A program made the translations under genes and the position numbers. DNA of 64,000 nt from Legionella bononiensis (GTDB taxonomy: Bacteria > Pseudomonadota > Gammaproteobacteria > Legionellales > Legionellaceae): positions 62,001 through 126,000 of the forward strand of contig NZ_JADOBG010000021.1 in assembly GCF_016786215.1 (NCBI RefSeq). The letters run 5' to 3'. The notes under the pieces are model-generated. The model was not told the origin of the DNA, did no database searches, and saw only the letters and a list, made by a program, of their open reading frames with translations. Positions 10,390 to 18,978 of this stretch are shown here, in pieces. Each line of letters opens with the position of its first letter. The first letter of the stretch is position 1.

Positions 10390-10502
10390 GCATCCTGTAA
10401 CCCTCTAAAGAGGCATATTTTCTATTGTGGTATAACCGCGTTGACAGGTATTGATCAGGTGAATGTACCTAAATGCTTTAATAAAATAGTACCTTTATAC
10501 CT

Positions 10503-10766
10503 CTAAATTTTCCTATTAAATTTATTCAATTCTCGAAGGATGTATCGCGTGTAATTCCGATTGCTCACATCAAAATGGGTGAGGATATGTTCTTCACGTA
10601 TCACTTTGTCCGTTTGATAAGGAACAAACCAATATTGTTCCTCTATGGAGGCGGATTGTAGATTTCTGTGTTCTAAATATTGCTCTTACTTTTCATACTA
10701 TTCATAGTAAATTACACACAGGTCATCCCAGATGGGGGAATTTTCTTGGATATCATTGATTCCTGA
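10503..10766 (-). pseudogene. Decayed protein-coding remnant, function unknown
   Basis: Read on the minus strand, this frame gives a protein-like sequence interrupted by two nearby stop codons around 10690. The last 57 codons are open and contain EEQYWFVPYQTDKVIREEH and then ILTHFDVSNRNYTRYILREL, ending in a stop at 10503. The upstream part includes SPIWDDLCVIYYE. No ATG start or ribosome-binding site fits. The regular protein character followed by stops suggests a dead gene or effector fragment left after deletion. I do not recognise the family. Confidence 0.45.
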
Positions 10767-11100
10767 TCAGTTGAATGAACTTACTTCAATACACTTGCGA
10801 TTTGCACATTGAATTATAAATCCATTAAATGCATCATATATACAGAATATGATTCACACCGGACACTTATTAATAGCCTCGATAAAGAATTATGTTCTCT
10901 AGTGAATTCAAAACCTGAAGTTAATCCGCCATTAACAAATGAGTACAGTATTACTTTAGGTATAATTGATAATGTTGGGCAAATAACTCAAATATTGTTC
11001 TCATGCTGTAATGCGACGTGTTATTAATTTGAGTTTCGTATTAAATCAGTATTTTGAACGTCGTTTCAGGATGAGATGAATACTCTGAATAAATTTGACA
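10767..11100. other. Intergenic region without a supported gene
   Basis: This AT-rich stretch lies between the remnant and the effector gene's terminator. An open frame at 10809-11027 (+) gives 72 residues, but it begins with TTG, lacks a ribosome-binding site and resembles nothing I know; it could be another gene remnant. No promoter, RNA gene or repeat could be supported. Confidence 0.4.
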
Positions 11101-11146
11101 AATTTCCCTTAGCTTCTCCAGATAGTGCGGTGAAGCTAAGGAAATT
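11101..11146 (-). terminator. Hairpin terminator after the 1103-aa gene
   Basis: AATTTCCCTTAGCTTC (11101-11116) pairs with GAAGCTAAGGAAATT (11132-11146) with a single bulged base, a 15-bp stem with a 15-base loop, 11 bases after the stop of the minus-strand gene. The tract after it on that strand is only moderately T-rich (TTGTCAAATTTATTC), so it may act as a weak terminator or a 3' RNA-stabilising structure. Confidence 0.55.
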
Positions 11147-11157
11147 ACGTAGGATTA

Positions 11158-14100
11158 TTACTTAAGATTTGTTGTGGGAATTTCGTGTTGTTTTTCAGAA
11201 ACTTCCTTCACAAAATGCTCACCATGGCTTGGTTTAAAGAATTGAGGTGCTTGCCCCGTAACCATGCGATAGAATCCAACACCGCTAACTAGTAGAGCAA
11301 TAATTCGAGTACAATCTCTTATAAATCTTTGCCATAGTGGATCGCGATGTTCTTTAATTTTTTCCTTATTTTCTACTAATTTACTATTGAATGCCGCTAA
11401 TTGCTGAGAGGGTAACTTTTCATTATCTTCCAGGCAGACAATAAGGGCTTGTACCGCAGCTTTTTTTGCATTCAACAATTCATTTTTATCTTTAGATTTA
11501 TTCAAATGACTCATATAATCTTTCGAAACTTTCAGCAATGAGTCAATCGTAACCATTGCAGCTCTTTCTTCAGGACTTTGAAGTGCTTTTACATAATTTT
11601 TTAATTGTAAATTTTCTTCTTGAAGTACTGCAGTTTGGTTTATTTCATTTTGATGGGCTAATTCGTCTTCTAGTCCTTTAATCCTTAAACCCGCCACACT
11701 CAGTTTATTCCTTTCTTCTTTTAGTTCTGCGGTAATGGATGCAATATCTTGTTTTGCAGCCTCCAGAGATGATTGTTCTTTTTCTATTGATGCTTGGAGT
11801 AGCTCCAAATTTTCCCTCTGACTTTCGATTGTCTCTTTCAGATGGAGTATATCTCGTTCGGATTGATTTAATGGCCCCATAAGAAGTGAATTCTGACGTT
11901 GAGTTTTTTCAAGTTCTTCTTTTACTCGTAATAATTCACTGTTCAATTGTTCCACTGAGCTATTGGCTGTTTGCAGTTTTTCAATTTCAGTCTTAAGTTG
12001 GTCTTGTAGAACAGAGATCTGTTGTTTAAGGTCAGTAATCTGAAGTTGAAACTCTTCATTTGATTGAACAGCGCTTTGCAACGTTTGATTGGTTTTTGCT
12101 TCTCGCTCTCCAATTTCAACAAGCAGCTGTTCTTTTTCACGGAGTTGTAGAATTAATGATTGATTTAACTCTGCTTGTTTTTGAATATTAAGTATTTCTA
12201 GACCAAGCTGTTCGGATATTGATTGAAGTTCGCTCTTTAAATCCTTTACTTCTAAAAGTAAAGAAGCTTGTTGGCGGGTAGCTTCATCAAGTTGTTTTGT
12301 TCTTTGATCTAGATCTTTCTTCGCTGCAAGAAAATTTGTTTCCAATTGGTCAACATTGGCGAACTTATGGATGAATAGATAAAATTCCTCGTTAAGTTCT
12401 TCAGGTTTAGTTTCCAACGCATCGGGCATTTTATTTAAGATTTTGCTGGCATTAGTAAGCAGTATTAACTGTTGTTGTTTAATAATATGAAATAGATGTT
12501 CTTTAAATTTCTCAAAGGGAATCTCTCTCGCATTTGCTCCTATAATGGGTAAAACGCTTGACCAACGTTCCACGAGCATATTTTTATCGCACCAAGTCTC
12601 TAATCCATTGATTTGTTCTATAAGTAAATCAAGGTCTGCAAGCAGTTTTTGGGTGCCCATGAGCCATGAGATGGGGGTTTCTTCAGTATCTTCAGGACTG
12701 TTTGGATCGGTTTGATTTTTTAGTACAGCTTCTGCATCGCGAGATAGCTTATATGCCATTGAAAACAGAGATTGTTGATGTTGAAGCATGGTTAACGTTA
12801 AATCTCTGCTTATTGCCCCAATAAAGTTTGAAGCCAATTTAGCAATTCTCGGATCTATTCCGGTCGTACCAGTGGCTGCTTCTTGAAGAGTATCAAAAGT
12901 GTTGGCAACACATGATCTGCATTCTAATCGTTCTTGATCTGATAAATGATTTCTCAAATAGGTCTGAGTGACTGTATTGACTAAATAGGATAAAGATTCT
13001 TGTACCAGAGGATAATTGCTTTCTTCCATCAGAAGCCGTGAGATCATATGGGTTTGATCTGACACGGATTGTGTTAAATCTACTGGTTTAAATGCATATT
13101 CAATATTGTCTTTAATCCATTTAACCTGTTGTACCAAATTCAACTCGAAAAAGTTGGACATTTTTAATTTGTTTGTCATCCATAATTTAACGTGTTGAAG
13201 ATTTAGAAAGGTTTTTCCATCACCGTGTGCATCAAGATCCGTAATAGGTGTATTTCCTCGTTGACGGAAGTGGACCTGACGTTGCGCCATATAGCGACCC
13301 AATCCCGTATAGTTTCGGGTTGCAAGCCATTCAAACGCAGGGTAGTTTTCCTGAATTTTCTGGTAGTTATCGAGGAGTTGCATATTGCGATCTGTTGAAT
13401 TTGCTGGAAGATATGCATTAGTCACAGCATCTAGTTCTGGATGTCCTAAATCAATTGCATTATCCAATTGAACACCGTTAGGGAACATAAAATCGAGCCA
13501 TCGTCTTAGTACAAGATCCTGAACACCAGAAAGATCCCTATTTTTTAATGTATCAGGAACTGGGTAACCATTATGATCGAATTGGTTACCGTCCCCAGTT
13601 CCATGACAACCTGGGATGATTTCATAGGGCATACCCAATGGAATAATTGGTTTAAAACAATTGGAAGTTTCATGTTTTTGCACAAATTCGTGCTTTTGCA
13701 CTACGAAATCAGGGAGGGTGTAGAAACTTTCTTCTTGCCATCCAATTCGAACTATTTTGCCAAAATTACCACCAGGCACGGGATCCAGAACAAAGAGTTT
13801 AACTTGCAAGGCTTTCAGTTTATTTAAGAGATTTAATTTAAGCTCTTGCTCATCATCCAGCTTTTCATTCGTGACTAATCCAGTTAGTGCTTTGCGTGTA
13901 TAGCTGGGATCATTGATTAGAGCAAGGCCTGGGACACTTTTACTGTCACTTATAATGGCTGCAAAAGATCGGCGCTCCGATGGATTTTCAATTTTTAAGT
14001 CTCTTTCTAGAGCTTCACGGACTCGTGCTAGTTCATGAGTTAATACAATAGACTCTACTCCTCCGCGGCTAAATCCGGAAATATTTAATTGGGTTTTACC

Positions 14101-14469
14101 TGCGGCAACAGCTCCAAGAGCTAACATGAGAGCCTTTGCTAATCTATCTCCTACTTCATATCCAGGTGTATCCGCACCATTAATAACGTCAACTGAATCT
14201 GAATGATAGGAGTGGGCATAATTGGGGGACTTGGGGAGGTGCGAGTCAGGAAATTTTATTGTGGACTCTTGTTCACCAAGTAACCCGGTCATAAGCTGGG
14301 CAGTGTAAGAAAATGTTTCGCCACGTATGTATGATTTGTTTATACTTGGATCAGTTGGTCGGTCAACATAATTAACAGCAGTACCTAATAGGAATAAATG
14401 GTGTTCTAGTCCAGTCACATCACTTGGATTTCGTAATTTTGTAATAAGATCTTTGAAGTAGTAAGTCAT
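11158..14469 (-). CDS. Large effector candidate: Tle1-like hydrolase domain, coiled coil, C-terminal membrane anchor
   Basis: This 1103-residue protein has no signal peptide. The N-terminal 300 residues look like an alpha/beta hydrolase of the Tle1/DUF2235 kind: the nucleophile elbow GFSRG (Ser134), then VLDPVPGG (Asp229), then IPGCHGTGDG (His289), the right order for a catalytic triad. A middle region without known motifs runs to about 690. A long coiled coil covers about 690-960 (heptads rich in Leu, Glu, Gln). One hydrophobic segment at about 1052-1069 and a Glu/Lys-rich tail follow. It stands alone between the ribosomal operon and ssb. The architecture suits a Dot/Icm-translocated phospholipase-type effector anchored in a host membrane; substrate and secretion are inferred. 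Confidence 0.7.
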   Translation of the reverse strand: MTYYFKDLITKLRNPSDVTGLEHHLFLLGTAVNYVDRPTDPSINKSYIRGETFSYTAQLMTGLLGEQESTIKFPDSHLPKSPNYAHSYHSDSVDVINGADTPGYEVGDRLAKALMLALGAVAAGKTQLNISGFSRGGVESIVLTHELARVREALERDLKIENPSERRSFAAIISDSKSVPGLALINDPSYTRKALTGLVTNEKLDDEQELKLNLLNKLKALQVKLFVLDPVPGGNFGKIVRIGWQEESFYTLPDFVVQKHEFVQKHETSNCFKPIIPLGMPYEIIPGCHGTGDGNQFDHNGYPVPDTLKNRDLSGVQDLVLRRWLDFMFPNGVQLDNAIDLGHPELDAVTNAYLPANSTDRNMQLLDNYQKIQENYPAFEWLATRNYTGLGRYMAQRQVHFRQRGNTPITDLDAHGDGKTFLNLQHVKLWMTNKLKMSNFFELNLVQQVKWIKDNIEYAFKPVDLTQSVSDQTHMISRLLMEESNYPLVQESLSYLVNTVTQTYLRNHLSDQERLECRSCVANTFDTLQEAATGTTGIDPRIAKLASNFIGAISRDLTLTMLQHQQSLFSMAYKLSRDAEAVLKNQTDPNSPEDTEETPISWLMGTQKLLADLDLLIEQINGLETWCDKNMLVERWSSVLPIIGANAREIPFEKFKEHLFHIIKQQQLILLTNASKILNKMPDALETKPEELNEEFYLFIHKFANVDQLETNFLAAKKDLDQRTKQLDEATRQQASLLLEVKDLKSELQSISEQLGLEILNIQKQAELNQSLILQLREKEQLLVEIGEREAKTNQTLQSAVQSNEEFQLQITDLKQQISVLQDQLKTEIEKLQTANSSVEQLNSELLRVKEELEKTQRQNSLLMGPLNQSERDILHLKETIESQRENLELLQASIEKEQSSLEAAKQDIASITAELKEERNKLSVAGLRIKGLEDELAHQNEINQTAVLQEENLQLKNYVKALQSPEERAAMVTIDSLLKVSKDYMSHLNKSKDKNELLNAKKAAVQALIVCLEDNEKLPSQQLAAFNSKLVENKEKIKEHRDPLWQRFIRDCTRIIALLVSGVGFYRMVTGQAPQFFKPSHGEHFVKEVSEKQHEIPTTNLK

Positions 14470-14706
14470 TAAATTGTTCCTGAAATAAACAAATTCTGTC
14501 TGATAGTTTAATCCATTAAGCTTAAGAGAATATTATCAAATTAAAGCATAGTGTTTTTTTTATGAACTTGAATGGCGCAATCTTTGCTCATGTGTCTGCA
14601 ATGTTGCGTAGGGAGTGCGGAAGTGTTTGAATTGATTTAGTTTTATTGCATTTGTATCCTGATGAGCGTTTGGTGAGGAAATACTATTTTAAATGAAAAA
14701 TGCATT

Positions 14707-14736
14707 CTAACCCGCAGCGCCCTCGTTACGGGTTAG
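14707..14736 (-). terminator. Probable terminator after ssb
   Basis: An 8-bp perfect stem CTAACCCG/CGGGTTAG (14707-14714 and 14729-14736) lies 8 bases after the ssb stop on the minus strand. It is followed on that strand by AATGCATTTTTC, a short T run. Confidence 0.6.
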
Positions 14737-14744
14737 GAGTCAAA

Positions 14745-15230
14745 TTAGAAAGGAATATCATCATCTAGTTCATCAAAAGCATCTTGAGCTGCTTGAGCAG
14801 GTTGTTGTCTATTGGCACTTGGGTATTGGGTTGGGGCAGATTGTTGTTGTGCTTGAGCTTGTGGCATGTCTTCATAAGACGAAGCACTGCTACCTTTACT
14901 GTCAAGCATTTGAATATCAGAAGCAATAATTTCTGTTGTGTATCGGTCCTGACCTTGCTGATCTTGCCACTTACGGGTACGCAAACTGCCTTCTACATAG
15001 AGTTTTGAACCTTTACGAACGTATTCACCAGCTATTTCACCTAAGCGATTAAAACAAACCACACGGTGCCATTCTGTTCTATCTTGTTTCTCACCCGTTG
15101 TTTTGTCTTTCCAGGATTCACTGGTAGCAACAGATAATGTAGTTACCGCATTTCCGTTTGGTAAATAACGAACCTCAGGATCAACCCCTACATTACCAAC
15201 CAAGATGACTTTGTTTATTCCTCTTGCCAT
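14745..15230 (-). CDS. ssb: Single-stranded DNA-binding protein
   Basis: SSB coats single-stranded DNA in replication, repair and recombination and recruits partners through its C-terminal tip. The OB-fold domain covers about residues 1-110 ([19 protein letters not shown], then [16 protein letters not shown]). A Gln/Ala/Ser-rich linker follows, and the protein ends in the acidic DDDIPF partner-binding tail. The 161 residues fit the family (178 in E. coli). It lies just downstream of the MFS gene on the same strand, 79 bases apart. Confidence 0.96.
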   Translation of the reverse strand: MARGINKVILVGNVGVDPEVRYLPNGNAVTTLSVATSESWKDKTTGEKQDRTEWHRVVCFNRLGEIAGEYVRKGSKLYVEGSLRTRKWQDQQGQDRYTTEIIASDIQMLDSKGSSASSYEDMPQAQAQQQSAPTQYPSANRQQPAQAAQDAFDELDDDIPF

Positions 15231-15309
15231 TTTTTAATCTCCTGTATGCGAAAGTTAGAGAGAAAGATTATACCTAAATTAAGAGGTATTGCGTAGCAAC
15301 TGATTTAAA

Positions 15310-16680
15310 TTAAACCGATCTGTTCTGAATCGATGAGAGTATTTGCTCAGCAGTACCCGGTTGATATTGATCTTTGTCTATACGAACATAAATCACTTGC
15401 TCTTCTTGTGAAATAACGGCTTCTTTAATTCCCTTTACTTGTAACAATTCATTGACTAGAGAATCATTAGTGTCAATTTGAGGTGAGTAATGCAGTATCA
15501 GGGTAGACACATATACATCAGGTTTCATATAAATGGCTACACTCAGCCAAATAATACCCAGAAGGGCATTAATTATAAATATACCCTGACTGCTATGCCA
15601 TTGGTACAAAATACCAGCAAGGGAGCCGCCGACAAAAATTCCTAAAAATTGGCTTGTAGAATATATACCCATAGCAGTACCTTTGCTGTTGGGATTTGCC
15701 TGTTTCGATATGAGTGAGGGTAACGTTGCTTCCAGGATATTAAACGCGATGAAATAAACAAACATCAATAGGCAAAGGCTATACCAATCCTGGCAAGTCA
15801 GAGCCAGGAGAAATTGCGCGGCAGTTGAAAACAGAACTGACAATACAAACACTGTTTTCATTAATTTTTTCTTTTCAGCCATGACAATAAAAGGAATCAT
15901 GAGTACGAATGAAAATAACATCAAGGGTAAATAAAAATGCCATTGTTGGGTTAAATGCCCTTGTTTGATATGGTGGCTCAGTAAAATAGGTATAGCAAAA
16001 AATGTTGAAGTTAAAATAAAATGTTGGCAGAAAATACCCACATTGAGTCTTTGCAAATGCCGGTTACTGATGACTGGTTTAAATAAAGAAAGATTCGCTT
16101 CACTGTCTGCGTGAAAACATTCTTTAGCCGGGTTGGGTATAACCACATGAAGGAGGATAATACCGAAAATTGCCAAAACCGCAGTGAGATAAAAGATGCC
16201 TGAAAGTCCAGAGTAGTGTGACAGAGCGGGGCTGATAACCATAGCCAGACTAAAGGAAATACCAATGGTCATGCCAATTACGGCCATTCCTTTTGTTCGT
16301 TGTTCATCTGGGGTCAAATCAGCTAAAAGGGCAATGAGTACACTACCTACTGCACCAGTTCCCTGCAGTGTTCGCGCGAGAATCATACCATATATAGACT
16401 CTGTCATGGCTCCAAGTAAACTGCCCAGAGTGAATAGTAATAAGCCGACAGTTATCATTGGCTTTCTGCCAATCTTGTCTGAAAGCATACCAAAAGGCAT
16501 TTGCAGTAAGCCCTGAGTTAATCCATAACCACCTAATGCCAGGCCAATGAGCATTGGTGTTGCGCCCTGAAGTTTCTCAGCATAAACAGAAAATACCGGT
16601 ATAAGCAGGAATAAACCTAACATTCGGAAAGAAAAAATGGCGGCAATTGGAAAAACTGTTTTTGACCAGGAATACTTCAT
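15310..16680 (-). CDS. yajR: YajR-type MFS transporter
   Basis: This 456-residue protein has twelve hydrophobic segments of a major facilitator. The MFS motif between helices 2 and 3 is present (GMLSDKIGRKP, about residue 63-73), and motif GRT appears in ARTLQGTGAVGSV. After the last helix, a soluble domain of about 65 residues ends the protein (LVNELLQVKGIKEAVI... YVRIDKDQY). That fits the YAM domain of E. coli YajR, which has 454 residues. The substrate is not known. It is divergent from the lipid island and sits upstream of ssb. Confidence 0.85.
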   Translation of the reverse strand: MKYSWSKTVFPIAAIFSFRMLGLFLLIPVFSVYAEKLQGATPMLIGLALGGYGLTQGLLQMPFGMLSDKIGRKPMITVGLLLFTLGSLLGAMTESIYGMILARTLQGTGAVGSVLIALLADLTPDEQRTKGMAVIGMTIGISFSLAMVISPALSHYSGLSGIFYLTAVLAIFGIILLHVVIPNPAKECFHADSEANLSLFKPVISNRHLQRLNVGIFCQHFILTSTFFAIPILLSHHIKQGHLTQQWHFYLPLMLFSFVLMIPFIVMAEKKKLMKTVFVLSVLFSTAAQFLLALTCQDWYSLCLLMFVYFIAFNILEATLPSLISKQANPNSKGTAMGIYSTSQFLGIFVGGSLAGILYQWHSSQGIFIINALLGIIWLSVAIYMKPDVYVSTLILHYSPQIDTNDSLVNELLQVKGIKEAVISQEEQVIYVRIDKDQYQPGTAEQILSSIQNRSV

Positions 16681-16830
16681 TGATACGATTAATTAATATA
16701 GTGGTGTGCAGATGGTACAAAGTTAAGGCTTTAGAAACAAGGTATTTTACTATTCCAATACGTATTAGGCCATTGACAGATTTTAAGAATCCCGGTAGTT
16801 TGGTGCCTTTTTATACTAGAGGATAACTCT

Positions 16831-17586
16831 ATGAGTTCAGTATTTGCAGGAAAAGTGGCGTTAATTACTGGTGGAGCAAGGGGCATAGGGAAGGCGACTG
16901 CCCTAAAATTGGCTCAGGCAGGAAGTGATATCGCTATCGTTTACTACAACAGCTCCGATGAGGCTCAAGCTCTGGTCCAGGAAATACAGCATTTAGGGCG
17001 CAAAGCCGTCGCGCTTCAGGCCAATGTTGCAGATCACCAATCGGTTAAAGAACTGTTTGGTCAATTCAAAGAACATTTTAATCATCTTGATTTTCTCATC
17101 AGCAATGCGGCCAGCGGGGTATTAAAGCCTGCATTAAAAATGTCGACCAAGCATTGGCGTTGGTGTATGGAAACCAATGCTCTAGCGTTAAATCATCTAG
17201 TGAGCGAAGGTCGTGAATTGATGCCTAAAAACAGCAGGGTTGTCGCTTTATCCAGTCTTGGCGCCTCCCGGGCAATACCCAATTATGCGTTTATTGGTGC
17301 ATCCAAAGCTGCTCTTGAGGCGTTAGTCCGTTCATTAAGTTTGGAGCTGGCTGTTTTTGGCATTACGGTGAATACTGTTTCTGCTGGAGTTGTTGATACT
17401 GATGCATTAAAACATTTCCCTAACAGAGAACAGTTGCTTGACGAATATCAGTCTCATGCTCTTGCTGACAGGCCATTGACTCCTCAAGATGTGGCTAATG
17501 CGGTGTATCTTCTGTGTTTACCCGAAGCGTCTATGATCAATGCTCATACCTTGTTTGTAGATGCAGGGTACAGTCAGGTTGGATAG
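16831..17586 (+). CDS. SDR-family enoyl-ACP reductase-like protein (FabL type)
   Basis: This is a short-chain dehydrogenase of 251 residues with the NAD(P)-binding GGARGIGKAT (residues 11-20), the NAA-type motif ISNAASG and the catalytic pair in YAFIGASKAALEALVRSL (Tyr and Lys). That last segment is close to the FabL enoyl-ACP reductase of Bacillus, whereas FabG would also be possible. It is the first gene of a six-gene lipid island read on the plus strand and is preceded by AGAGGATAACTCT. The likely role is the NADPH-dependent reduction step of a dedicated acyl chain pathway; which step is uncertain. Confidence 0.75.
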   Translation: MSSVFAGKVALITGGARGIGKATALKLAQAGSDIAIVYYNSSDEAQALVQEIQHLGRKAVALQANVADHQSVKELFGQFKEHFNHLDFLISNAASGVLKPALKMSTKHWRWCMETNALALNHLVSEGRELMPKNSRVVALSSLGASRAIPNYAFIGASKAALEALVRSLSLELAVFGITVNTVSAGVVDTDALKHFPNREQLLDEYQSHALADRPLTPQDVANAVYLLCLPEASMINAHTLFVDAGYSQVG

Positions 17587-17622
17587 AGCATCATTATATA
17601 TAGATGAATAATGAACTTTTTA

Positions 17623-17631
17623 TGATATAAT
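17623..17631 (+). promoter_or_regulatory. Candidate extended -10 promoter before the ACP gene
   Basis: TGATATAAT, an extended -10 element, lies 39 bases before the acyl carrier protein start in an 84-base gap. No clear -35 is seen. It could let the ACP and downstream genes be transcribed separately from the reductase. Confidence 0.4.
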
Positions 17632-17670
17632 TTCTAGCTTTGTGAACTTGGTTAGCACTGGGGAAGAATT

Positions 17671-18084
17671 ATGAATGTAGCTGGCGTTTACCCTAAAGTT
17701 AGGGAAATTATTGCTGATGTATTAGTTATTGATGCTGAGGAAGTCTCTTTAAATAGTCGATTAATTACAGACTTGGGTGCAGAGTCCATTGATTTCCTTG
17801 ATTTGGTTTTTCAATTGGAAAAAGAATTTAAAATTAAAATTCCTCGTGGACAACTGGAAAAAAATGCGCGTGGTGCACTGGCTGAAGATGAGTTTGAGAA
17901 GGGCGGTACATTGACTCCTGCAGGACTGGAGGCATTAAAAAATTATTTAAGTGAAGTCCCTTCAGACCAATTTAAAGCAAATATGAAAGTTAATGAAATT
18001 CCCATGCTGTTTACAGTAGAAACATTTTGTAAATTGGTCGTTGCTGCGGTGGGTCAACAACAAAACGCGGAAACTGTTGCCTGA
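17671..18084 (+). CDS. Acyl carrier protein, long variant
   Basis: This 137-residue protein carries the carrier domain signature LGAESIDFLDLVFQLEKEF with Ser39 as the expected 4'-phosphopantetheine site. It is much longer than housekeeping AcpP (about 78 residues): between helices 2 and 3 and at the C-terminus it has extra segments (KNARGALAEDEFEKGGTLT and a C-terminal helix). It is thus a specialised ACP serving the enzymes next to it. Its stop overlaps the start of the dehydratase gene (TGATG), implying coupling. Confidence 0.85.
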   Translation: MNVAGVYPKVREIIADVLVIDAEEVSLNSRLITDLGAESIDFLDLVFQLEKEFKIKIPRGQLEKNARGALAEDEFEKGGTLTPAGLEALKNYLSEVPSDQFKANMKVNEIPMLFTVETFCKLVVAAVGQQQNAETVA

Positions 18085-18974
18085 TGCGTTTTTTATTCGT
18101 TGATAAAATTGTGCATATATCTCCCGGCGAATGGGTTGGGGGGATTAAACACATCACCAGAGACGATGCCTATGTAACCCTTGATGAGCAAGGAAAAACG
18201 TGTTTTATTCCTTCATTAATCGGTGAAACTCTTGGGCAGTTAGCTGCCTGGAATGTGATGCAACATAATGATTTTACTTTAAGGCCCGTTGCAGGTGTTG
18301 TTGCCAGTGCTCGCCTTCATCGCCCTGCATATGTGGGCGAAACTCTGCTGCTCGAGTCTCATATAGATTCTCTGGATGACAGGGCAGTTCAATATCATAG
18401 TGTTGCGCGAGTAGGCGAAGAGCTGGTCTTTAGTATTGAAGGCGCTTTAGGTCCTTTACTGCCGATGGCTGATTTTATTGATGCAGAACTGATTAGACAG
18501 CAATTTACTGAAATATTTCATCCGTCAGACTGGGCCGAAGTGTGCCGCAAGAATTCTGCAGTAGACGTTGACGAACCGATTACTCTTGGGCCGACCATAG
18601 CGCCTATGGTATTTGATCGGATCATGTCAAGTGAAGCGGGTGTCAGTATTGTGGCAGAAAAAAAAATTTCTTTAGCTGCTCCATATTTCCCCGATCATTT
18701 TCCTAAGAAACCTGTCTTACCTATGACGGTCTTGTTGGAATGTAAATTAAATCTGGCGCGTGAATTTATTGTGCGAGCAGGACTTCCAATACAATATCAA
18801 GTCAGTGAGTTGCGTAAAATTAAAATGAGTGATTTTGTTCAGCCAGGTGATGTTGTGGTGTGTCATGTGAAAATAAAACAACAAACTGACGAAGAAATTA
18901 TTCTGACTTATCGCAGTGAAGTAGATGGTAAGCGGGTATGTGTTGTGGATGTAGTGCTTATACCTAAAGGTTGA
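18084..18974 (+). CDS. Double-hotdog 3-hydroxyacyl-ACP dehydratase-like protein
   Basis: Two hotdog-like halves can be seen in 296 residues. The first begins MRFLFVDKIV and contains FIPSLIGETLGQLAAW. The second contains DHFPKKPVLPMTVLLE, the FabZ/FabA active-site type motif with His205. FabZ normally has about 150 residues in one hotdog, so this is a tandem version in which only the second half keeps the full HFP motif. It likely dehydrates 3-hydroxyacyl chains on the neighbouring ACP. It overlaps the ACP gene and precedes the ketosynthase by 4 bases. Confidence 0.78.
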   Translation: MRFLFVDKIVHISPGEWVGGIKHITRDDAYVTLDEQGKTCFIPSLIGETLGQLAAWNVMQHNDFTLRPVAGVVASARLHRPAYVGETLLLESHIDSLDDRAVQYHSVARVGEELVFSIEGALGPLLPMADFIDAELIRQQFTEIFHPSDWAEVCRKNSAVDVDEPITLGPTIAPMVFDRIMSSEAGVSIVAEKKISLAAPYFPDHFPKKPVLPMTVLLECKLNLAREFIVRAGLPIQYQVSELRKIKMSDFVQPGDVVVCHVKIKQQTDEEIILTYRSEVDGKRVCVVDVVLIPKG

Positions 18975-18978
18975 TAAC

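Noticed and set aside
10809-11027. 72-codon TTG-started gene
   Set aside because: No ribosome-binding site and no recognisable family; kept only as a possible remnant.
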